This document shows, piece by piece, positions 7,918 through 15,257 of a DNA stretch of 43,778 nucleotides. The stretch is taken from the NCBI GenBank assembly GCA_002085035.1, contig MZGM01000001.1, positions 1-43,778 on the forward strand, in the 5' to 3' direction. Origin of the DNA: Candidatus Zhuqueibacterota bacterium 4484_219 (GTDB lineage: Bacteria; Zhuqueibacterota; JdFR-76; 4484-219). Numbering within the stretch: position 1 is the first letter of the stretch; each line of letters begins with the position of its first letter. The position numbers and the translations under genes were made by a program. The notes under the pieces were generated by a model. The model was given only the letters and a program-made list of their open reading frames with translations. It was not told the origin of the DNA and ran no database searches.

Positions 7918-9195
7918 ATGCCACTGAAGAATGTATTTCATTTTGTTTTCGATACAATATTTTTATTTTCAATCTCATGGGGGTGTGCCGAACGACAAAG
8001 AGCTAATCCTCTGGATCCACGCAATCCTGAAACCCACGGTAAACCTACAGGTTTACAAGTATGCTCCGATTACAAAGGGGTTACTTTAAAATGGCAACGG
8101 TTGAACTTTGAAGCTTTAGTAGGTTACAATATTTACCGGAAAAGCGGTTACGAAAAAAATTTCAAGAAGATAGCTGTTGTTCATCCCGATTCTAATACTT
8201 ACTTCGACAGAGACATTCAGTATGAAGTTAGATATAGATATTGTATTTCCTACCAACTTAAGGAATACGAAAGTTCTGTTTCAGACGAGGTAAGTATTGT
8301 TCCCGGTCCCTCCTTTATTTGGGTTGTATTTAAAAACTGTGGCCAAGTAGCAAAATTGACTCATGATAGTTCTCATCGAGTTTTTCAAGTCGGAGGGATG
8401 GGGTTCCCCTCGATTATTGCAGTGGACAAAATAGATAATGGCGTCTGGGTCAGCGACCCATACTGGAGATTGATTTACAGGTTGGATAAAGAGGGAACAA
8501 TCACTAAGCAGATTTCTGATGTTGGTTGGTCGGTTGCTTTGGCTGTAGACACGGTTCGTAATGTATTATGGGTAGCTGATGCTGAGAACCACAAAATACA
8601 AAGGATAGACACCAACGGCATTATTCTTCAACAAATTACGGACTTTGAGTATCCAAGTTGTCTTGCGCTCGACATGCGTTCGGGAGCTTGTTGGGTTACA
8701 GATTCGAGTTTAAAAAAAGTCACCAAATTGACATCACAAGGAGCTGTGGAACAAGTTGTTTTTTTGAGCGCTCCGCCTTACGCAATAAGTGTGTACCAAA
8801 AGGATGGATCTTGCTGGATTGCTGATAGTTGCGGAGTAACGCAAATATCTGCGGCTGGAGTAGTTCTCCAATACCTAAAAGGATTCAATTGTGCCACAAG
8901 AATTTCTGTCGATCAAGAAACAGGTAGTTGTTGGGTACTGGATTTTGGTACAGATGGGTATGATGCTAAGTTAGTGAGACTTTCTCCACAAGGTGAGAAA
9001 CTGTTTCAGGTAGAAGGACTGGCTTATCCTCAATCTATTGCAGTCGATATGACTGACCAAACCTGTGTGGTGGCCGATACTTACAACTATCGAGTAGTGA
9101 AGATATCCAGAGAAGGAGAGTTGGTTGGGGAATGGAATACTAATTGTACTCCCTGGGGAGTGGCCATAGAACAAAAACGAAATATTAATAAATGA
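7918..9195 (+). CDS. Beta-propeller (NHL-like) lipoprotein with fibronectin-like N-terminal domain
   Basis: The product is 425 residues. A hydrophobic start (VFDTIFLFSISWG) leads to Cys and then AERQRANPLDP; C-x(n)-NPLDP is a usual lipoprotein opening in FCB-type genomes. Residues about 38-125 resemble a fibronectin type III domain (PTGLQVCSDYKGVTLKWQ, GYNIYRKSG). Residues about 135-420 contain six or so propeller blades, each with a variant of IAVDxxxGxxWVxD (WVSDPYWRLIYRLDKEG, WVADAENHKIQRIDTNG, CWVTDSSLKKVTKLT, CWVLDFGTDG, CVVADTYNYRVVKI). It is likely a surface or periplasmic binding protein; no enzymatic residues are evident. Cys residues recur before the W in several blades, which is odd for this fold. 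Its stop overlaps the next ATG by four bases, so it leads into the signalling operon. Confidence 0.75.
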   Translation: MPLKNVFHFVFDTIFLFSISWGCAERQRANPLDPRNPETHGKPTGLQVCSDYKGVTLKWQRLNFEALVGYNIYRKSGYEKNFKKIAVVHPDSNTYFDRDIQYEVRYRYCISYQLKEYESSVSDEVSIVPGPSFIWVVFKNCGQVAKLTHDSSHRVFQVGGMGFPSIIAVDKIDNGVWVSDPYWRLIYRLDKEGTITKQISDVGWSVALAVDTVRNVLWVADAENHKIQRIDTNGIILQQITDFEYPSCLALDMRSGACWVTDSSLKKVTKLTSQGAVEQVVFLSAPPYAISVYQKDGSCWIADSCGVTQISAAGVVLQYLKGFNCATRISVDQETGSCWVLDFGTDGYDAKLVRLSPQGEKLFQVEGLAYPQSIAVDMTDQTCVVADTYNYRVVKISREGELVGEWNTNCTPWGVAIEQKRNINK

Positions 9196-11069
9196 GATTA
9201 AAGCTTAAAAATAAGCAGTACCTTTTATTTAGCGTGTTTTTGAATCAAAATTACCTGGAGAGGATTACCAACCTGCCAGTGTTGATTTCCTCGGTTAAAT
9301 CGCTTTTAAATTCAACGTTCATCTCTTTTTTTGCTACCATTTTCTCGTTTTCCGTCCTATTTATTTTGCGAGATTTGATTTACTACCGAAGTAAAAAAGG
9401 AACGCGAAAGCTTTTTAGCCTGACTTTGCTTTTGTTGGTGGCCTATGTTATTTGTACTCATTTTTCAGGAAGGTTTTATGAGACAGGGGGGGCATTTAGT
9501 GAGAAGACTACTATTGAGCGGATACTCTACGGGGCACTCTTGTTTTTCATTTTGCTCCTCTCTTTACGCACCGCCTGGGTAAATTATCTGAACAAGCGTC
9601 AGAAAATCGCTGCTTTCTGGGGCGGGATATTGATTTTACCCGGAGCCATCATGTTGACTCGGTCAGCTACTTATCAACATATCTTTTATTACAGCGTCAC
9701 CCTTGGTACATTTGATCTGTTTGTAGCTCATTTTCTTAATGTTTACATCGCTATTGCTCTAATTAGTCTTCTTCTTCATTTGCCTACTGCCAGTATTTTT
9801 GATCGAAAAATGAAACAGATCTCTTCTCTGCATAATTTAAGCCAGGTAATCAATTCTGTTTTGGATTACGATAAAGTAGTTACTAAAATCACAGAATTGG
9901 TGACCAATGTGTTAGATTGCAAATACAGTTGGTTGGAATTGGCTGATGGGAATTCTGATCGGTTGGTAGTAGCTTCTGCAAAAGGTTTGACAAATCGGGA
10001 CTTGGAGACCATGAACTTGGATTCACACAGTGGAGTAAGTGGTTGGATTATTCAAAACAAAAGGTCGATTTTGGTCAACGAGGTAGGTAAAGATGCACGC
10101 GCTAAATATTTGAGGGATTGGAAAAAGGATATCGGATCATTGTTAGGGGTTCCGCTGCTTTCCCAAAATCAAATAATGGGAATCCTTTATGCTATGAAGG
10201 AAGATGAGTTTGGGTTTGATCATGAGGATCAGCAAATGTTACAAGCTTTCGCTAATCAGGCCACGATAGCTATTGAAAATGCGCGTCTGGTTGAAGAATC
10301 GTTGGAGAAAGAACGTTTGGAGCAGGAAATGCGCGTGGCTCACCAAACCCAAATGAAATTGCTTCCCCAGCGAAGGCCTGAAATTCAAGGTTTGGATATT
10401 GATGCTATCTGTATTGCTGCTAACGAAGTTGGCGGCGACTATTACAGTTTTGTTGAACTGTCCCCTTCTCGATTGGGAATCGTTATTGCAGATGTCTCGG
10501 GTAAAGGGATATCTGCCGCTTTTTATATGGCTCAGCTTAAGGGAATTATTGATGCTTTTAGTAAAATCTATGAATCTCCCAAAGTGTTGCTTCAAAAACT
10601 TAACAGAACATTGTACGATAATATCGATCGCATGAGCTTTGTAAGCTTGATTTATGCGGTGGTAGATACCAATAAAAAGCGCCTTAATTTTTGTCGAGCT
10701 GGACATTGTCCGGTGTTTTATTATTCTACCCGGGATAAAAAGGTGCATACTCTTGTTCCCGCCGGTATTGGAGTGGCGTTGGATAAGGGGCCTATTTTTG
10801 ATCGCACTATCGAGCAAATAGAAATTTGCTTCAATCCGGGAGACATATTTGTTTTTTACACGGATGGTTTATCTGAAGCACGTAATCAGAACCAGGAAGA
10901 ATTTGGGGAACAGCACCTCCAGCAGATTATTAGTCAAGGAAATCAATTGTCTGCCCAGGAACTCAAAACTGCAATTGTTGATGAATTGAGGCAATTTATC
11001 GGTACCACCAGAACTTATGATGATATGTCTTTACTGATTGTGAAAATAGAAGAAACAAAAGAAGAATAG
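9192..11069 (+). CDS. Membrane GAF-SpoIIE (PP2C) serine phosphatase, RsbU type
   Basis: A 625-residue protein. Residues about 40-200 contain five or so membrane helices (FISFFATIFSFSVLFIL, LFSLTLLLLVAYVIC, ILYGALLFFILLLSL, AAFWGGILILPGAIML, YIAIALISLLLHL). Residues about 210-360 are a GAF domain (VLDYDKVVTKITELV to AFANQATIAIENARL). After a coiled linker comes the PP2C/SpoIIE phosphatase at about 375-620, with metal-binding Asp residues in EVGGDYYSF, VIADVSGKGISAA, FVFYTDGLSEARN and YDDMSLLIV. RsbU-type phosphatases dephosphorylate a STAS antagonist; the STAS gene follows 21 bases downstream. This one likely senses a membrane or periplasmic cue. It overlaps the previous gene by four bases (ATGA). 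Confidence 0.88.
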   Translation: MRLKLKNKQYLLFSVFLNQNYLERITNLPVLISSVKSLLNSTFISFFATIFSFSVLFILRDLIYYRSKKGTRKLFSLTLLLLVAYVICTHFSGRFYETGGAFSEKTTIERILYGALLFFILLLSLRTAWVNYLNKRQKIAAFWGGILILPGAIMLTRSATYQHIFYYSVTLGTFDLFVAHFLNVYIAIALISLLLHLPTASIFDRKMKQISSLHNLSQVINSVLDYDKVVTKITELVTNVLDCKYSWLELADGNSDRLVVASAKGLTNRDLETMNLDSHSGVSGWIIQNKRSILVNEVGKDARAKYLRDWKKDIGSLLGVPLLSQNQIMGILYAMKEDEFGFDHEDQQMLQAFANQATIAIENARLVEESLEKERLEQEMRVAHQTQMKLLPQRRPEIQGLDIDAICIAANEVGGDYYSFVELSPSRLGIVIADVSGKGISAAFYMAQLKGIIDAFSKIYESPKVLLQKLNRTLYDNIDRMSFVSLIYAVVDTNKKRLNFCRAGHCPVFYYSTRDKKVHTLVPAGIGVALDKGPIFDRTIEQIEICFNPGDIFVFYTDGLSEARNQNQEEFGEQHLQQIISQGNQLSAQELKTAIVDELRQFIGTTRTYDDMSLLIVKIEETKEE

Positions 11070-11090
11070 CTGATAAGTAAGGAGGCTTGC

Positions 11091-11432
11091 ATGGCTGAGT
11101 TTGGTGTTGAACGTAAGGATGTAAATGGAGTGTCGGTTTTGTACATTAAGGGCTATTTAGATGCCCATACTGCACCCGAGTTTGAACAAGCTATCAGACA
11201 GTTATTGAATGAAGGTCGCTATAAGATTGTGGTAAATTTTAAAGACTTGAGTTACATCAGCAGTGCGGGCTTAGGGGTTTTTATGGGTTTCATTGAAGAA
11301 ATACGAAACAACAAAGGGGACATTAAGTTAAGCAATATGACTGACAAAGTGTTCAGAATTTTTGATCTTTTAGGATTTCCCAGCTTGTATGAAATTTTTC
11401 AGGACGAACAAGAGGCAATCGAAAAATTTTAA
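11091..11432 (+). CDS. STAS domain anti-sigma factor antagonist (RsbV/SpoIIAA type)
   Basis: A single STAS domain of 113 residues: GVSVLYIKGYLDAHTAPEFE, then VNFKDLSYISSAGLGVFMGF. The second Ser of ISSAGLG is the usual phosphorylation site in this family. Unphosphorylated antagonist binds the kinase and frees its client; the kinase phosphorylates it, and PP2C proteins reverse that. Kinase and two phosphatases flank this gene in the same direction, so the switch is complete at one locus. AAGGAGG lies 7 bases before the ATG. Length and motif fit well. Confidence 0.92.
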   Translation: MAEFGVERKDVNGVSVLYIKGYLDAHTAPEFEQAIRQLLNEGRYKIVVNFKDLSYISSAGLGVFMGFIEEIRNNKGDIKLSNMTDKVFRIFDLLGFPSLYEIFQDEQEAIEKF

Positions 11433-11482
11433 GTAAATAAAATTAATCCGAGTGAAAAAGGATCGCTCAGTAGGAGGCTATT

Positions 11483-11995
11483 TTGGACCAAAAACGAGGT
11501 CGTTACCATCTCAATACACCCAGCAGTAGTGAAAATTTAGGACAGATTCGTGACTTTGTGGGGGAAATTGCCCGGAAAGCTGGTTTTACTGAGGAATATG
11601 TGAATAAAATCCAAATCGCAGTCGACGAGGCTTGTACTAATGTAGTCCAACATGCTTACAAAGGGATGATACCTAAAGATATTGATGTGCTGGTAGAGGT
11701 CAATTCGGATAAGTTGACTGTTACTGTATCAGATCAGGGGCGGGGTTTTGACCCCCATAGCTTCCCCCCACTGGATATGAACGCATATTTCGCTAATTTG
11801 AAGCGCGGTGGACTGGGAATTTACCTTATCCATATGCTTATGGACGAAGTGGAATTCATGATAAATCCTGGCCGTAAGAACAGCGTAAGAATGGTGAAAT
11901 TTCTTCATCCCGTAGAAAGTTCGGAAAGGAAACAAAACCAGAAGATACTTCTTGAGAAATCTCGTGAGCGCAAACGCCATGCAGTCTCTGAATAA
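11483..11995 (+). CDS. HATPase_c serine kinase / anti-sigma factor (RsbW/SpoIIAB type)
   Basis: A 170-residue GHKL ATPase: N-box with VDEACTNVVQHAYKG, G1 box with SDQGRGFDP, G2 box with RGGLGIYLIHMLMDEV, ending in NSVRMVKFL. These are the motifs of RsbW-type kinases that phosphorylate a STAS antagonist on Ser and hold a client protein, classically a sigma factor. No sigma gene is seen here. TTG at 11483 is the start, placed behind AGGAGG. The tail after residue 145 is rich in Lys, Arg and Glu and overlaps the start of the next gene by 17 bases, pointing to translational coupling. Confidence 0.9.
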   Translation: MDQKRGRYHLNTPSSSENLGQIRDFVGEIARKAGFTEEYVNKIQIAVDEACTNVVQHAYKGMIPKDIDVLVEVNSDKLTVTVSDQGRGFDPHSFPPLDMNAYFANLKRGGLGIYLIHMLMDEVEFMINPGRKNSVRMVKFLHPVESSERKQNQKILLEKSRERKRHAVSE

Positions 11996-13760
11996 ATCTG
12001 ATGTTATCGAACAAAAGGATTTTGATCAGCTCAAAATTCGTTATCTGGAGCTGATGTCCCTTTTTGAAATCAACAAAATCCTGAATTCAACACTCGATTT
12101 GCGATCTATTCTGGACAATGTGCTTCTGACTCCCATGGGAAGACTTATGATTAGCAAGGGGATGGTATTTCTTCACAAGTCGCCCAATCGTTTGCAAGTT
12201 GAAAATCTTAAAGGTATGAGCCTAAAATTTCTGGGACTAAATTTTACCATTGAAACCTTACCTAACTCTCCGGTATTGCTTTCTACCATCGATGCTCCCC
12301 ATGAGCGTTTGTTTGCTTTTTTGCAGGAAAATGGCATAGAGGTTCTAATTCCGCTTATTGCAAATGACAGATATTTGGGGATTCTCGCTTTTGGAAAAAA
12401 ATTTAGTGGTACGGGCTTGTCAGAGGATGAAATTGAGTTTTTGGTTTCGCTTTCACACTTGGCTGCAATAGCAGTAGATAAGAGCCTGATGTTTGAAGAG
12501 CTGCGACAAGCCAACAAGCGTTTGGACAAAAAAATTCAAGAGTTGAATACTCTATTTGAAATTAGCAGAGAGTTGAACGCTACCCTGGATATTGAAAAAC
12601 TGACCAATATTCTTACCTTCGCCATCATGGGGGAAATGTTAGTCAACAAATGTGTTATTTTATTGGTTGATGATGGCAACTTGCAGGCAGCAGTGGGAAA
12701 GGGGGTAAAGATTCAACCGTTCCAGAGGAGATTGATCCTTACCAAATCTGATTTAACCGGTCTTTTTCCAAGTTCTCTATCCTCTTTATTAGTAGAAGAA
12801 CTGCCGAACTCTTCCCGTTTTGGGAGATTGAAACGACAATTTGAAGAATGGGGGATAGATTATTTAATACCGATGCGCGCTCAGGATGAAATCAAAGGTA
12901 TTATTGGAATTGGTAAAAAGATTGCTGGTGCTCCAGTTTCTGATTCTGAATTGGAGTTTCTTTCTACTATTGGCAACGACGCGGTAATTGCTATTGAAAA
13001 TGCTCGTCTGGTGAAGGAGATGTTGGAGAAACAGCGTTTGGAAGAAGAGCTGAAGATTGCTTGCCAAATCCAGCAGCGCTTGCTGCCGGAAAAATGCCCC
13101 CAATTCGACAATTTTTCTATTGCTGGGACCAATTTGCCCAGTTATCAGGTGGGGGGAGATTATTACGATTGCATTGCCCTGGGTAATGATCGAGTAGGCC
13201 TGGCGATTGCTGATGTTTCTGGCAAGGGTACACCAGCAGCACTATTGATGGCCAATCTACAAGCCAGTTTACGTGCATTAGCATTGGATAAAGAACAGGT
13301 AACCCAAATTGTTGCCAGAATTAATAACTTGATCCATCGAAATACTGCTGAAGATAAATTCATTACTTTTTTTTATGGAGTCGTGGATACAAAAGAAAAA
13401 ACATTGGTGTATGTCAATGCTGGGCATAATCCCCCCATTTTGTTTCATCATGATGGGTCTTTCCAACAGTTGGAAAAGGGGGGATTACTATTGGGAATGT
13501 TGCCGAACGTGCCGTATGAACAGGAAGAAGTAAAGTTGCAAGCTGGAGATGTACTGATACTTTACACTGATGGGGTGACCGAGGCGCTAAACGAGCAAGA
13601 TGAAGAGTATGGAGTGACCAGACTGATTGAAGAAGTAGGTAGAAACCTGAGTTTATCCTCTGAACAGCTGGTGTCGAAGATTGTTGAGTCGGTGAAAACA
13701 TTTGCTCAATCGCCGCTCCAATCTGATGATATTACCATCCTGGTAGGAAAGATGAGTTGA
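11979..13760 (+). CDS. Double-GAF SpoIIE (PP2C) serine phosphatase, soluble RsbU type
   Basis: About 593 residues from ATG 11979; an in-frame TTG at 11952 would add nine. It carries two GAF-type domains, about 20-170 and 190-340, each opening with the related phrases LMSLFEINKILNSTLDL and LNTLFEISRELNATLDI, then a coiled linker (LVKEMLEKQRLEEELKIACQ, the lead-in to SpoIIE domains) and the phosphatase at about 355-590. Metal Asp residues are visible in QVGGDYYDC, LAIADVSGKGTPAA, LILYTDGVTEALN and SDDITILVG. No membrane helix is seen, so it should read a cytoplasmic signal, complementing the membrane phosphatase at 9192. Both probably act on the STAS protein between them. Confidence 0.88.
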   Translation: MQSLNKSDVIEQKDFDQLKIRYLELMSLFEINKILNSTLDLRSILDNVLLTPMGRLMISKGMVFLHKSPNRLQVENLKGMSLKFLGLNFTIETLPNSPVLLSTIDAPHERLFAFLQENGIEVLIPLIANDRYLGILAFGKKFSGTGLSEDEIEFLVSLSHLAAIAVDKSLMFEELRQANKRLDKKIQELNTLFEISRELNATLDIEKLTNILTFAIMGEMLVNKCVILLVDDGNLQAAVGKGVKIQPFQRRLILTKSDLTGLFPSSLSSLLVEELPNSSRFGRLKRQFEEWGIDYLIPMRAQDEIKGIIGIGKKIAGAPVSDSELEFLSTIGNDAVIAIENARLVKEMLEKQRLEEELKIACQIQQRLLPEKCPQFDNFSIAGTNLPSYQVGGDYYDCIALGNDRVGLAIADVSGKGTPAALLMANLQASLRALALDKEQVTQIVARINNLIHRNTAEDKFITFFYGVVDTKEKTLVYVNAGHNPPILFHHDGSFQQLEKGGLLLGMLPNVPYEQEEVKLQAGDVLILYTDGVTEALNEQDEEYGVTRLIEEVGRNLSLSSEQLVSKIVESVKTFAQSPLQSDDITILVGKMS

Positions 13761-13814
13761 CTTTCCTTGTTTTACCGCTGCAGTCGAAATTTATCTCTTT
13801 AAATTGTTTTGTCT

Positions 13815-15254
13815 ATGGAAAATTATTCACATTTCGGTGATTACTGGAAGCATAAGGTTTTTTCTTTATTTTCTTATTTGACAAGCAGTTATAGCCGTCT
13901 TCAAATTCGGATTAAGTTTAGTATTTTTATTAGTTTGATTTTATTAGCGGTGATTTTTGTTCTGAGTTTGAGTATTTTGGAAAGTGGAGAGTCTCTTCTA
14001 CAGGAGAGGGTGAACGAAGTTTGTCGTCTATCAGTGCAAAGTCTTTCTGGGGTTGCCCGCGATAATCTGCTATTAGAAATAACAGTACCAATTCAGGAAT
14101 TGATTAATAGGATGATGCAGATGAACATCGAGGGATTAAAGTATGCCTTCGTTGTCAATCGTCAGGGAGGGGTGGTAGCGCATTCTGATGTACAAGAAAT
14201 TGGAAGAAACTTCTCTAAGTATATTCAAAAGGACTTGATTGAAAAAAATAACAGAGCTATTGAAAAAGGGAATTATTTTGAATATATCGAACCACTCTAT
14301 GCGATAAAGCAAACCGGGAAAGAACCATTGCAAAAGGTTTTGGTAGGTGTAGCAGTAGTAGGATTTTCCAAAGCAGACATCTACCGTCCAATTCGTAAGG
14401 CCAAAAGATTTATTTACCTTATTACAATAGCAGTAATCGGTTTAAGTGCCGTGGGGGTATACTTTGTTGCCAGGGGTATGTCTGCGAAGATCAGTAAGCT
14501 ATCGGAAAGTGTTAAGAGTATTCAGCAAGGAAATCTGGATGTGGAAGTTCCTGTTACATCCCAAGACGAAATAGGGATTCTGGCCACCGAGTTTAATCGT
14601 ATGGTGCGGCATCTCAAAGAAAATATTCACATGCAGAAATTTGTTTCGCGACTAACGGTGGATATGATTCGTCAGACAGCCAATTCTTCGCTCGAACCCC
14701 AACGGTTGGAAAGACGCAACGTCGCTGTACTTTTTTCTGATATCCGTAATTTTAGTGCCCTTTCCGAGAAATTGGAACCAGAGGACCTGGTTGAAGTGGT
14801 CAATGTTTATCTTGATTTGCAAACTAATATTATTCAGAAACACCAAGGAGTAGTGGATAAATTTGTCGGTGATGAGATAATAGCTATCTTTCAAGAAGAC
14901 CTGATGGCGGACAATGCTGTTGATGCTGCTGTGGAAATACAGAAGGGCATTAAAGAACTTAACTGGCACCGTAAGTTCAAAAATTTGGAATTGCTTACGG
15001 TAGGTGTGGGAATAAATTATGGACCGGTGATGATTGGTAGTATGGGTTCAAAAAAGCGAATGGATTACACCGCTATCGGTGATACTGTAAATCTGGCTAG
15101 CCACATCTGCAACATTGCCAGACCCGGAGAGGTTATCATTACTCAAAATGTGATTCAGGTTTTGCAGAATTCGTATTCAGTTATTAAATTGGAACCCCTT
15201 ATGTTAAAAGGAAGAAGTAGACCAGTTCAAGTTTACAAGGTTAATTACTATTGA
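13815..15254 (+). CDS. Membrane HAMP class III nucleotidyl cyclase
   Basis: A 479-residue receptor cyclase. First membrane helix at about 30-55 (FSIFISLILLAVIFVLSLSI), a sensor loop with GLKYAFVVNRQGGVVAHSD typical of Cache-like domains, second helix (FIYLITIAVIGLSAVGVYFV), HAMP (SVKSIQQGNLDVEVPV, DEIGILATEFNRM), then the catalytic domain with VAVLFSDIRNFSALSE (metal Asp), VVDKFVGDEIIAIF (second metal Asp; Lys typical of ATP users) and MDYTAIGDTVNLASHIC. The last block normally ends NLAxR; here the transition-state Arg is His (codon at 15102). ATP to cAMP is the family expectation, not proven. ATG at 13815 is preferred; a TTG two codons earlier is possible. It follows the partner-switch genes by 54 bases. 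Confidence 0.87.
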   Translation: MENYSHFGDYWKHKVFSLFSYLTSSYSRLQIRIKFSIFISLILLAVIFVLSLSILESGESLLQERVNEVCRLSVQSLSGVARDNLLLEITVPIQELINRMMQMNIEGLKYAFVVNRQGGVVAHSDVQEIGRNFSKYIQKDLIEKNNRAIEKGNYFEYIEPLYAIKQTGKEPLQKVLVGVAVVGFSKADIYRPIRKAKRFIYLITIAVIGLSAVGVYFVARGMSAKISKLSESVKSIQQGNLDVEVPVTSQDEIGILATEFNRMVRHLKENIHMQKFVSRLTVDMIRQTANSSLEPQRLERRNVAVLFSDIRNFSALSEKLEPEDLVEVVNVYLDLQTNIIQKHQGVVDKFVGDEIIAIFQEDLMADNAVDAAVEIQKGIKELNWHRKFKNLELLTVGVGINYGPVMIGSMGSKKRMDYTAIGDTVNLASHICNIARPGEVIITQNVIQVLQNSYSVIKLEPLMLKGRSRPVQVYKVNYY

Positions 15255-15257
15255 ACC

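Noticed and set aside
10239..10817. A 192-codon open frame on the minus strand
   Set aside because: It is antisense to a well-conserved PP2C phosphatase, has no family resemblance and no ribosome site.
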